Of a DNA stretch of 64,000 bases, positions 24,076-34,778 are shown piece after piece. This DNA is from Cymbidium sinense (lineage: Eukaryota > Streptophyta > Magnoliopsida > Asparagales > Orchidaceae), in NCBI GenBank assembly GCA_021442155.1, contig CM038215.1, forward strand, positions 10,192,976 to 10,256,975, given 5' to 3'. Every line of letters begins with the position of its first letter. Within the stretch, counting starts at the first letter, position 1. The notes beneath the pieces were generated by a model. The model ran no database searches. It saw only the letters and a list, made by a program, of their open reading frames with translations, and was not told the origin of the DNA. The position numbers and the translations under genes are program-made.

Positions 24076-24659
24076 TTTATTAAAATACAAACCAAACAGA
24101 GCTCAGCTTTAAATTTTATCTTTAGTTTATTTAGTTTAGTTTAGTTTATTTTAATTTAGGGTTTAGGTTTATTTTATTTATTTTAATTAGTTTAATTTAG
24201 TTTAGGTTTAGGTTTAATTAATTTTGTTTATTTTAGAATCAGTTATTCTTTTTTTAGTATTTAGGTTTCATTTATTTTATTTATTTTTTAGGTTTAGGTT
24301 TTTATTTAGTTTTTATTATATTTTATTTTACTTTTATTTTATTTTTAATTTACATTTAGTTTTATTTTATTTAAGTTTTTAATTTTTAGGTTTATTTTAT
24401 TTTTTAGTTAAGTTTATGTTTTTATTTCTTTTATTTAGTTTAATTTTTATTTTTTATTTTATTTTATTTTTAGCTATAGTTTTAAGTTTTAGTTTGGGTT
24501 TTTATTTTATTTTATTTTATTTATTTAGGTTAAGGTTTATTTATTTATTTATTTATTTATAGGTTTTATTTAGTCAAGTAGCTTGTGTTTTTGTTTTAGG
24601 TTTAGTATGGTTTTAGTGTTTATGCCTCAGTGGTTTATGGTTTAGGGTTTTAGGGTTTA
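24076..24659 (+). repeat. T-rich satellite monomer
   Basis: TTTATTTTA-type sequence with no insert. Confidence 0.7.
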
Positions 24660-24915
24660 GGGTCATGGTCCAGTGTTTAGGGCCAGCTCAGGGTAGGGGG
24701 TTAATGTTTCAGGTCATGGCCAGTGAATAGGGCTCAGTGGTCAGGACAGTGGTGGTGGCTCAGGGTTGGGTCATGGTCTGGGTCAGGCTCAGGTCAGGGT
24801 GGGGCCTAGGGCCAGACTGCAGATTTAGGGCCTGTGTGCAGGGTTCTGTTTAAGGCCTCAGTGGTCCGAGATTTAGTTGGCTCATGTAGGTTTAGTATTT
24901 AGGGCTACAGGGTTT
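24660..24915 (+). repeat. G+C-rich CCCAGGG/CAGTGG block 3
   Basis: Words GGCTCAG, CAGTGG and GGGGCCTAGGGCC lie between the end of one monomer and the anchor at 24,926. Confidence 0.7.
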
Positions 24916-25639
24916 AGGGTTTAAGTTTTTTTAAAAAAAAACAAGCAAACCAATAGATTTTGGCAAGTTTATTTAGTTTTTTATTTATCCATTGAGATTA
25001 TTATTATATATTTTATATGGTTTATTATTTTATTTATTTTAGTTTTATTTTAGTTTGGTTTTATTTTTGTTTTTTAGGTTTAGGTTTATTTTTAGTCGAG
25101 TTACATTTTTTATTTTATCATAGGTTTAGGTTTTATTTTTTAGTTTAGGTTTAGGTTTTATTTTATCTATTAGATTAGTTTTAGGTTTTATTTTAGGTTT
25201 ATTTTTGGTTTTTTTTTTAATCCGTTTAGCTTTATTTTAGTTTATTTTATTTTATTTAGTTTATTTTAGGATTAGATTATTTTAGGTTTAGTTTAAGCAT
25301 CATTTATATTTTAGTTTATTTTATTTAAGTTTAAGTTTATTTTATTTTATTTATTTTAGTTTAGGTTTTTTTTTACTAGGGTTTAGGTTTTATTTATTTT
25401 TAGGTTTATGTACTTTTCTTTATATTATTTTTTGTCCATCTTTTATTTTATTTTATTTTGTTTTATTTTATTTAGGTTTTTCCTTTTAGGTTTATTTTAT
25501 TTTTGCTTAAGTTTTAAGTTTTATTTTTTATTTTATTTTATTTTACATCTTTGGTTTAGGGTTAGGTTTTAGTTTAGGTTTTTATTTTATTTTATTTATG
25601 TTTAGGTTTTTAGTTAATTTATTTTAGATCATTTATAGC
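24916..25639 (+). repeat. T-rich satellite monomer
   Basis: Begins at the anchor near 24,926; no insert. Confidence 0.7.
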
Positions 25640-25985
25640 CCAGTTTAATTTTTAGCTCAGTGGCCCAGGTCAGGTCAGTGGCCCAGTGAGTGGCCCAGTA
25701 GCATGGGCCCAGGGCCTGGGTTAGGGCCCACAACTCAGGATCCAGTGGCCTGGAGTTTTTAGGCTCAGTGTCAACGATCCATGGTCTAGGGTTTAGCCTG
25801 TAGGGTCAGGTCATCTTGTGGAGGCCTGGGGCCCAGGGCCCAAGACTTGGGCCTGGGGCCTTTATGGTCTGGGTTTAGTGAGATCAGTTTTGGTGGATCC
25901 AGTATCCAGCCCAGGGTCAGGCTCAGTGGCCTGTGGTTTCAGTAGGATCTGGGGCCCATTATGGTCTTTAGCTAGGGTTATTTTA
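25640..25985 (+). repeat. G+C-rich CCCAGGG/CAGTGG block 4
   Basis: Strong block of CAGTGGCCC and GGGCCCAGG words. The T-rich DNA just to the right (25,986-26,160) repeatedly shows TATCTTTA where other monomers have TATTTTTA, so the T-to-C bias runs past the block. Confidence 0.7.
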
Positions 25986-27224
25986 TCTTTAGGTAGTTTT
26001 CTTTAGTTTAGTGTTTTATCTTTATTTTATCTTTTTAGGTTTAGGTCTTATTTAGTTTTATTTTGGTTTATTTTATATATCTTCACGTTTAGTTTTTATC
26101 TTTATATGTGCCTTTTATCAAGTCATTTCATCTTTAGTTTAGTATAGATTTTTTTTATCTTGTCTTTAGTTTCTTTATTTATTTATTTTATTTTATTTTT
26201 ACAATTAGGTTTAGGTTTATATTTAGGTTTAGGTTTAGGTTTAAGTTTATGTTTTTATTTTATTTTATTATTTAATCCATCCAGGTTTAGTTTTATTTAT
26301 TTATTTTATTTTGAGGTTTTAGTTTAGTTTAGTTATTGGATTTTGGGTTGGGTGGCCTAGGGTTTGGCCTAGGGTTTAGTGTTTGGTTTAGGGTTTAAGT
26401 GTAGGGTTGTTGGTCATGATTTAGTGGTTTTTAGTTTGGTTTAGGGTTAAGGTTTTTCTTTAATTTTGTTTAGTTTTTTTAAAATTAAGCAAACACCCAG
26501 TTTTAGGTTTATTTAGTTTATTTTAAATTTATTTTAGTTTATTTTATTTTTTATTTTTTATTTAGGTTTATGTTTACTTTTATTTAGTTTAGTTTATATA
26601 TTTGAGATTAGATTTTTTATTTTTTGTTTATTTTTTTGGTTTATGTTTAGGTTTTGGTTTACTTTTTAGTTTAGTTTTATTTTTATTTTATTATTTAGGT
26701 TTAGGTTTTTATTTTATTTTTATAAGTTTAGCTTTAGATTTTTATTTTAAGTTTATTTTTAGGATTTATTTTTTAGTTTTGGTTTAGGTTTATTTTTTTT
26801 TTATTTTATTTGTTAAGGGTTTTGGTTTAGGTTTAAGTTTAGTTTATTTTAGGTTTTATTTATTCTACCTTAGTTTATTTTAGCTTAAGTTTAGGTTTAT
26901 TATATTTTTATTTTAGGTTTAGGTTTTTTTTTAGTTTACGATTTAAGTCTTTTTTTTATTCATTTTTATGTTTATTTTTTTAGGTTTAGCTTTTTATTTA
27001 ATTTTTATTTTATTTTATGTTAGGTTTAGTTTTTATTTTGTTTATGTTTTTTATTTTTTTTAGTTTAGTTTAGGTTTAATTTATTTTATTTGGTTTATTT
27101 TATTTTTAATTTTTCTTTCTCTTTGTAGTCCGGATAAGCATTAGTTTAGGTTTTATTTTGCTTATGTTTATTTATTTTATTTAAGGTTTATTTAGTTTAT
27201 GTTTTGTTAGCTTTTGGATCAGGT
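25986..27224 (+). repeat. T-rich satellite monomers with short TTTAGGG block
   Basis: Telomere-like stretch at about 26,335-26,450 and anchor near 26,474. No insert. Confidence 0.7.
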
Positions 27225-27660
27225 GTATTTAGGGCTTAGGGCCTGTGGCCCAGATGGGCTCAGAGCCCAGTTTAATAAGTTAGATTTAAGGGCCTTTTGA
27301 GCCCAGTGGTCCGTGAGCTCAGTGATCAAGACTATCCAGTGGCTAGGCTCATGACTGGGATCAAGATCCAGAGAGCCTGGGCTGCCCAGGCCTTGGGCTC
27401 AGGGCCCAGGTGCCTGGGGCCCAGGGCCTGTGGCCTGTAGGATTTAAGATTTTCAGTTTAGGCCTGGTAGCCCAGCAGAGCTGTGACAGTTGGGCCTGTT
27501 TGGGTTAGAGTGGCCTGGCCCAAGATCTGGCTCAGGCAGTGGAGTTTAGGGTTAGGGCCTGTGGTAGATTTAGGCTCAGGGCTGTGGCTCAGGGTTTGGG
27601 TCAGTGTAGGGTTTAGGGTTGTGGTCAGGTTAATTAGGATCTTGGCTCAGTTTAGGTAAT
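27225..27660 (+). repeat. G+C-rich CCCAGGG/CAGTGG block 5
   Basis: Long block rich in GGCCCAG, GGCCTG and CTCAGGG words. Confidence 0.7.
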
Positions 27661-28944
27661 TAGTTTAGGTCAGTTTATTTATTTTGTTTATTTTAGGTTT
27701 ATCTTTTTTTAGTTTAGTGTTTAGGTTTTTTTAGGCTTTTTTTATGGTTTAAGTTAATATTTAGTTTTTATTTATTTAAGGTTTATTTTATTTTTATTTT
27801 ACATTCAATTTTTATTTTATATAGGCATTTTATTGTCAAGTTTATTTCTTTTTTTAGTTTAGTTTAAATTTTTATTTATTTTGTTTTAGTCTAATTTTTA
27901 TTTATTTATTTTATTTTAATTTTACATTTAGGTTTGGGTTTAGATTTAGGTTTAGTTTTAGTTTAGTTTTATTTTTATTATTTATTATTTATAGTTTATT
28001 TATTTATTTTATTTTGAGGTCTTATTTAGTTTAGGTTTAGTTTTAGGTTTTTTAGGGTTTAGTGTTGTGAGGGACAGTGGCTCAGTGGTTTAGTTTTTAA
28101 TGTTAAGGTTTATGGCTCAGTTTAGGGTGTTTAAGGTTTAGGGTTGGCTTTAGGTTTAGGGTTTAAGTGCGTGCTGAGTGTTGGTTTTAGTGTCATTTGG
28201 GTTTAGGGTAGGTTGGTTTTCCTTTAATGTTTACTTTTTAAATTAAGCAAACATGTAGGTAGGTTTATTTATTTTATCTTTATTTATTTTAGTTTAATCT
28301 TTTTTTATTTAGTTTATGTTTATTTTTTATTTAGTTTAGTTTATATATTTAAGTTTAGATTTTTATTTTTGTTTATATTTTTGGTTTAGGTTTAGGTTTA
28401 GGTTTATTTTTTAGATTAGTTTTATTTTTATTTTATTGTTTAGGTTTTGGTTTTTATTTTATTTTTTTAGGTTTAGGCTTTAGATTTTTATTTTAAGTTA
28501 ATTTTTAGGATATATTTTTTTAGTTTATCTTATTTGTTTAGGGTTTAGGTTTGGGTTTAGGTATAGTTTATTTTAGGTTTTGGTTTAGGTTTTGTTTATT
28601 CTACTTTAGTTTATTTTAGTTTAGGTTTAGGTTTATTTTATTTTTATTTTAGGTTTAGGTTTTTTTTAGTCATTTAGGTTTTAATTTTATTTATTTTTTA
28701 CATTTATTTTTAGGATTAGCTTTTACTTAGTTTTATTTTATTTTTTGTTAGGTTTAGTTTTTATTTTTTTAGTTTAGTTTCAATTTTATGTCTTTTATTT
28801 TATTTTAGTTTTTATTTTTAAATTTATTTTCTTTTAAAGTTTATGTTCAAGTTTAGGTATTAGTTTAGATTTTTATTTTATTTTATTTATTTATTATATT
28901 TTCTTACTTTATATTTTTTTATTTAGTTTTACAGGTCTTATTTA
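27661..28944 (+). repeat. T-rich satellite monomers
   Basis: Telomere-like block at about 28,040-28,220 and anchor near 28,235. Confidence 0.7.
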
Positions 28945-29235
28945 GGTAGATCTCAGCCTTTAGAATCAGTGGCCCAGGGCCCAGTGTTTAGGGCCCAGGG
29001 CCCAGGTTTAGTTTAGAGCCTGGGCCTGTTATGACTCGTGCCTAGGCTCAGAGTGCAAGCCTGTAAGTGGCTCTAGGCCTAGTTTATGGTTTATGGATTT
29101 AGATTTGAGCTCAGGAGTGGCCCATGGCCTAGGTTTCAGGGCCCAGGGCCTGTGAGTTTAGTTTAGTGGTGTTTTGGGTTTAGATTTATACAGGTCAGGG
29201 CCCAGGGTCATTTAGGATTATGTGTGGGTTTTAGT
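28945..29235 (+). repeat. G+C-rich CCCAGGG/CAGTGG block 6
   Basis: Words GGCCCAGGGCCCAGG and CAGTGGCCC; otherwise as the other blocks. Confidence 0.7.
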
Positions 29236-30290
29236 AGGTTTATTTATCTTAGCTTTATAGGTTTATTTTATTTTGTTTATTTTAGTTTAGTTTAGGTGTT
29301 TTTATTTATTTTAGTTTATTTTAGTTCTTATTTAGTTTTCCTTTTATTATTTTTTTATTCGCTTTTTTTATTTAGTTATGGTTTCTTATTTTAAGGTTAA
29401 TTTAATTTTTTTAGTTTAGTTTAGATTTTTATTTATTTTATTTTAGTTTAGTTTTTATTTTTTTTTATATTATTTTTACGTTTAGGTTTAATTTTAGGTT
29501 TCAGTTTAAGATTTTTATTATTATTTAATTTTATTTAGGTTTAGGTCTTACTTATTTATTTTATTTTTATATTCTATTTAGTTTCGATTAGGTTTTTAGG
29601 GTTTACGATTTAGTGTTCAAGGTTTTGGGTTTAGGGTTGTAAGTTTTAAGGTTTAGGGTTTAGAGTTTAGTGTTTTAAGGTTTAGGGTTTAGGGGGTAGG
29701 GTTGTAGGTTTAGGGTTTTGGGTTAGTTTTAGGATTTAGGGTTTAGGGTTAAGGTTTTTTTTAATTTTAGTTTAATTTTTTTAAATTAAGTAAACTTGTA
29801 GGTTTTGGTTTATTTAGTTTAATTTTTATTTATTTTATTTTTTATTTTTATTTAGGTTTATATTTAATTGTATTTAGTTTAGTTTATTTATTTTAGGTTT
29901 ACTTATCTTAGTTTAGGTTTTTTATTTTAGTTTATTTTTTTTTTAGGTTTAAGTTTAGGTTTTGGTTTATTTTTTAGTTTAGTTTTATTTTTATTTTATT
30001 TTTTAGGTTTAGGTTTTTATTTTTATTTTTTAAGTTTAGGCTTTAGATTTTTAATTTAAGTTTATTTTTAGGATTTATTTTTTAGTTTAGGTTTAGGTTT
30101 ATTTTTAGTTTATTTTATTTGTTTAGGGTTTAGGTTTAGGTTTTATTCATGCTACTTTAGTTTATTTTAGTTTTGGTTTAGGTTTTTTTTTAGTTTATAG
30201 TTAGGTTTTATTTTTTATTTATTTTTATGTTTATTTTTTAGGTTTAGGTTTTTATTTAGTTTTTATTTCATTTTATGCTAGGTTTAGTAT
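29236..30290 (+). repeat. T-rich monomer and TTTAGGG block
   Basis: Telomere-like block at about 29,590-29,760 and anchor near 29,775. Confidence 0.7.
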
Positions 30291-30292
30291 TT

Positions 30293-30754
30293 ATTCAACA
30301 TTTCTTCTTTTTGATTTGATCAACCAAGTAACACACCAAGTTTTCTAAGACTCAAGTGATGACATAGATCAAAAATGAGCATGCATAGAGCAAATCAAAA
30401 ACCTTTGATAACTAGAACCTTCTCTTCTGTAAAGACACATTTCCATAAGCAGCAGATCATATCGATCATTTTTCAATTTCTCCAGTTCCCATCAGAACCA
30501 CCCCGGCCTCTCGAGTAGCGGGATCCACCATTATATCCTCAATCTCTTCCTCCGCCACCACCATGGTTATAACCTCCGTCCCTCCTCCCACCTCCATAAC
30601 CACCACTACTCCGACCATCACCTCCACATCCAGAAGAACCTCCAAATTCCCCACCACCATTACAATAATCGCCGCCTCTGCTTTCACCTCCATCGCCAGA
30701 TCTAGACTGAGCCTGGTTGACGGTTATGTTCTTGTCGTCAAGGTTTTGGCCATT
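30293..30754 (-). pseudogene. GRP copy 4: 3' fragment with 3'UTR
   Basis: The minus strand carries NLDDKNITVNQAQSRS, a glycine-rich tail, SRYSRG-GGSDGNWRN and a TGA stop (30,473-30,475), followed by 3'UTR to 30,293. Within the tail the RD-GY site is an in-frame TGA, also found in copies 5, 8 and 10. The right edge is the shared breakpoint ('ggccatt' then TTAGGG). LINE end L2 lies 130 nt to the right across telomere repeat, the same arrangement as copy 8 with L3. Confidence 0.88.
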
Positions 30755-30887
30755 ATTAGGGTTTATATTTATGTTTAGGTTTATTAGGTTTTAGGGTTTA
30801 GCTTTATTTTTTAATTTATTTAGTTACTTTCGCTTTAGGTTTAGGGTTAGGGTTTAGGGTTTAGGGTTTAGGGTTTGGGGTGTAGGG
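30755..30887 (+). repeat. Telomere-like spacer between GRP copy 4 and LINE L2
   Basis: TTTAGGG repeats, including four consecutive near-perfect heptamers at about 30,845-30,880. Confidence 0.85.
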
Positions 30888-31378
30888 TTTTTTTTATTAT
30901 CATAAAAGTAAAAGATATAATGTCCTTAAAAGGCGTAAAGCTTAAAAATCTATCGCTCACAAAGCTTCCAGAAACCTAAAGAACTAAACCCCCATCTAAG
31001 TACACTAGAAGAGGACAAGAAAATAAAAGAGCAAAAATAACATCTAAAAAGCATAAGAGCAGAAGGACACAAAGTAACACTAAAATAAGACATGGAAACT
31101 GAAAAAGGTTGAGTCAGCAGCAGTTCATGATTCCTTTGAGAAAGCAAGATAAGCAGGATCCACAATAACAACACTAGGGATGCCTGAGAAATGACCAGTC
31201 CCTCTATAAAGTTCCAACTTGTAAAATAAATCTGCAAAAATACTACCAAGGAAAAAGTCAAAGCTAAAATGAATAAGGATTAAGAGAGCAAAAGGGGATA
31301 GCTAAGAAAGAGAAGGCACAAGCTCAATTAAGATCATCTTAAGGGGCAATAATACATATGACCATCCAAACTCGATAG
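30888..31378 (-). mobile_element. LINE 3' end L2
   Basis: Minus-strand LINE 3'UTR ending in an A-tail (eight Ts at about 30,888 on +) flush against TTTAGGG. It aligns over its whole length with L3 (48,887 onward). The match stops at 31,378 ('ccatccaaactcgat'), where telomere repeat begins, while L3 continues for about another 680 bp. L2 therefore looks like a deletion derivative of the L3 arrangement. No coding sequence is present. Confidence 0.7.
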
Positions 31379-32129
31379 GTTTAGGGTTAGGGTTTAAGGC
31401 TTAGGTTTTAGGGTTTAGGTTTTTCTTTTTTTTTAATGTTAAGCAAATCGGTAGGTTTAGGTTTATTTAGTTTATTTTTTATTTATTTTAGTTTATTTTA
31501 TATTTTATTTTTATTTAGTTTAGTTTATTCATTTTAGGTTTATTTATTTTTAGTTTAGGTTTTATTTTACTTTATTTTTTAGGTTTAGGTTTTTTTTAAG
31601 GTTTATGTTGAGGTTTTTATTTTATTTTTTTTAAAGATTAGGTTATAGGTTTTATTATAGGTTTATTTTTAGGTTTTAATTTTTAGTTTAGATTTAGGTT
31701 TATTTTTAGTTTATTTTATTTTATTTAGTCGTTTAGGTTTAGGTTTAGTTTATTTTAGGTTTAGGTTTGGTTTATTTATTTTATTTTAATTTAGTTTAGG
31801 TTTAGGTTTATTTTATTTTATTTTAAGTTTAGGTTTTATTTTCTTTTTTTTATTTATTTTATGTTTAGGTTTTATTTAGTTTTATTTTTTTTATTTTATA
31901 TTTTAGTTTATTTATTTACGCTTAGTTTTATTTTATTTAGGTTTTTATTCTTAGGTTTATTTTATTTTTTTTATAGTTTAAGTTTACTTTTTAATCTAAT
32001 TTTATTTTATTTTTTATTTCATCTAAATTTAGATTTAGGGTTAGGTTTAATCAATTTATTTTATTTTGTTTTATTTATTATTTAGGCTCAGTTTTATTTA
32101 TTTTATTTTAGGTTTTATCTTTTTTAGGT
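31379..32129 (+). repeat. Telomere-like block and T-rich monomer
   Basis: TTTAGGG-like repeats to about 31,420, then the anchor near 31,425 ('aatgttaagcaaatcggtagg'). This anchor variant is matched only by the one near 51,447, which supports the block duplication. Confidence 0.75.
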
Positions 32130-32350
32130 TTAAGTTTAGTGGTTAGTAAGGCTTGGGATTAGGGCCTGGGTCCTGTGGTCCTGAGTTTAGGTCTTAGGCT
32201 CAGGGCTGGCTCATGGCCTGGCTCATTATTAGCCTTTGTGGTCAGGTTTGGGTTTAGGGCTCAGTGGGATGGTTAGGGATGGGATCAGTGTCAGGGCCTG
32301 GGCCTGGGTCTTTAGTGGAGTCAGTGCATGGGGAATTGGGTTAGGGTTTT
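32130..32350 (+). repeat. G+C-rich CCCAGGG block 7
   Basis: GGGCCTGGG and GGCTCAG words. The paralogous position in the second block (52,200-52,450) is largely TTTAGGG with only scattered GGCTCAG words. Confidence 0.7.
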
Positions 32351-33353
32351 ATTATTTATTATTTATTTTTATTTTTAGATTTATGATTTAGAGTTTAGCC
32401 CAGGTTTTAGATTAAGCAACCCAGTTTAGTTTAAATTTTTTATTCTTTAGTTTATATATTTTTACTCAGCTTATTTTTTTTATTTAGTTTAGTTTATTTA
32501 TTTATTTATTTAGGTTATTATTTAATTTTATTTTTGTGTTTAGGTTTTAGTTGAGTTTTATTTTATTTTATTTTAGGTTTAAGTTTTATTTTCTATTTTT
32601 AGGTTTAGGATTAGGTTTTTATTTTATTTTTTTAGGTTTAGGTTTTAGGTGTTTATTTTTAGGTTTTATTTTTTAATTTAGGTTTAAGTTTATTTTTAGT
32701 TTATTTTATTTTATTTAGTTTTGGTTTAGGTTTAGGTTTTATTTATTTTAGTTTAGTTTATTTTAGTTTAGTTTTAAGTTTAATTTATTTTGATTAATTT
32801 ATTTTTATTTTAGGTTTAGTTTTTTTTAGTGTAGGGTTTAGGCTTTATTTATTTATTTATTTATTAGGTTTCATTTCATTTTATTTTATTTTATTTTAGG
32901 TTTATTTGATTTTTTTTGTTTAGTTATTATTTTATTTATGTTTTTATGCTTAGGTTTATTTTTTTTATTTAGTTTTGGTTTTTTACTTAATTTATTTTTG
33001 TTTATTTTTATTTTTTGTTTTATTTGATGTTTAGGTCTAGTTTAGGTTATTTTTTAGGTTTTTATTTAATTTAATTTTATTATTTTATTTAGGTTTAGAG
33101 ATTTTATTTATTTTAATTTTAGGTTTTATTTAGTTTAGGTTTAAGTTTTTAGGTTTTTAAGGTTTAGGGTTTAGGGTTTTAGGGTTTAGGGTTTAGGATT
33201 TAGGGTTTTAGGGTTTAAGGTTTAGGTTATAAGGTTGTAGGTTTAGGGTTTAGGATTAAGGTTTTTTATTATTATTTTAGGCCCGGGTTTGTAGGGTTTA
33301 GGTTTAGTTTAGTTCAAGTTTTAGTTTAGGATTTAAGGTTTTTGAGTTATTTT
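32351..33353 (+). repeat. T-rich monomer and TTTAGGG block
   Basis: Anchor near 32,409 with T-to-C changes ('attaagcaaccc') and a TTTAGGG-like block at about 33,150-33,260. Confidence 0.7.
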
Positions 33354-33832
33354 TAATAGAGAACAAATTCATATTCAACATTTCTTCTTTTTTATTTCAT
33401 CAACCAAGTAATACACCAAGTTCTCTAAGACATGAGAGATGACATAGATAAAAAATGAGCACGCATAGAGAAAATCAAAAACCCTAGATAACTTTAACCA
33501 TCTCTACTATGAAGACACATTTCTATAAGCAGTAGATCGGCTAGGACGTTCCTCAATTTCTCAAGTTCCTATCAGAACCACCCCTGCTTCTCAAGTAGTG
33601 GGATCCACCATCGTATCCTCAATCTCTCCCTTCAACACCACCATGACGGGAACCTCTTGCTCCTCCCATGTCCATAACCACCACTGCTCCGACCACTACC
33701 TCCATATCCACCAACACCTCCAGATCCCCTACTACCACAATGATAATAATGCCTCTGCCTTTGCCTACACCACCAGATCTAGATTGAGCCTGGTTGATGG
33801 TGATGTTCTTGCCGTCAAGGTTTTGCCCATTT
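33354..33832 (-). pseudogene. GRP copy 5: 3' fragment with 3'UTR
   Basis: A minus-strand fragment with NGQNLDGKNIT, INQAQSRSGG, a glycine-rich tail, and the RD-stop-GY nonsense codon. A full 3'UTR runs to a short T-run at about 33,350. This copy keeps the linker best, so the shared breakpoint can be placed at the MNGQ codons that follow the RRM core. P0 copy A lies 180 nt to the right. It is the sister of copy 10, and the pair of cassettes is 20.1 kb apart. Confidence 0.88.
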
Positions 33833-34009
33833 TTAGGGTTTAGGTTTAGGTTTAGGTTTATTAGGTTGTAGGGTTTACATTTATTTTTTAATTTATTTAA
33901 TTACTTTAGGTTTAGGTTTAGGGTTTGAGGTTTAGAGATTAGGGTTTAGGGTTTAGGGTTATGATTTAGGGTTTAGGGTTTAAGGTTTAGAGTTTTATAA
34001 AAAAACCCA
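33833..34009 (+). repeat. Telomere-like spacer between GRP copy 5 and P0 copy A
   Basis: TTTAGGG-like repeat with the 'aatttatttaattacttta' flank typical of GRP right edges. Confidence 0.85.
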
Positions 34010-34778
34010 AATGATCTCATAATAAATAAGAAATTACCAAATCAAACAAGATATTATCCTCTATCAACTAATAAAATAAGATAAAATAAAATGCAATTCA
34101 AAAATTAACAAAAATAGTATTTCACAAAATGATTTAACTCCCAGAGTCAATAAAATTTTATTTTATAGAAGTCCAACAAAGCTTAGTCAAACAAGCTAAA
34201 ACCCATATCATCATCAGATTCCTCAATAGGCTCTTCCTTCTTCTTCTTCCAATAGCTGAGTAGCGAGAAGAAAGATCGCAAGAGGCATAGTAAATTTGCT
34301 AAGATCCTTCAAATACTCCGTAAACTTCTCGGCCTGCATGTATGTGTAATCAGAGGAAATCACAATGGTGAGGACATTGTTGTAAGCATTGATGAACATG
34401 TGGGGCATTACAGCAAGGGTGGGATAAGAGAGGGCTAGTGATGGTGAAGTGAACATTGAAAGGACTGACAAAAAGTTCTCGATGAGATCATCATCATTGA
34501 GGTCAAGCACCTCGGATTGAACATCGAACCATCATCAAACATAGACTGAACGACAAGGCCATAAGAGAATGACCTAATGCTTAACGAGGAGAGTATCCTT
34601 GAGGATCCCACCTTATCGTCTTTTTTACTCAGCACAACTGGGGTGATAATTTCAATAGTACCCTTGTTGATCTTTATTGGGATATTGAGAACCTGGAAAA
34701 AAGAAGTCTGTGAAAGATCCAGCAACATCTTTCAATGTTTCATTAAGATCACATTTCATAAAAATTAGCTCAAATGAG
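34010..34778 (-). pseudogene. 60S ribosomal protein P0 pseudogene, copy A
   Basis: The minus strand encodes the C-terminal half of the ribosomal stalk protein P0 (about residue 95 onward of about 320). Visible landmarks are [64 protein letters not shown], and the universal stalk C-terminus EESDDDMGFSLFD with TAA at 34,183-34,185. A 3'UTR runs to about 34,010. Frameshifts break the frame near the KVGSS region and later. About 110 bp before SQTSFF are missing relative to copies B and C. No intron is seen. The 5' end stops flush with TTTAGG at 34,778. Confidence 0.9.

Noticed and set aside
30400..30420. 'aaaaccct' words in the GRP 3'UTR as reversed telomere repeat
   Set aside because: These are single telobox-like words within the conserved 3'UTR of several GRP copies, not an inverted telomere array.
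30466..30693. Val/Met/Glu-rich minus-strand frames over GRP copies (also near 15.4, 39.3, 48.5, 50.0 and 53.8 kb)
   Set aside because: These are the glycine-rich GRP repeats read one base out of phase. The correct phase gives GGYGG and GGSRYSRG motifs.
33354..34778. A functional GRP-P0 gene pair or operon-like arrangement
   Set aside because: Both are 5'-truncated, lack start codons and promoters, and carry nonsense codons and frameshifts.
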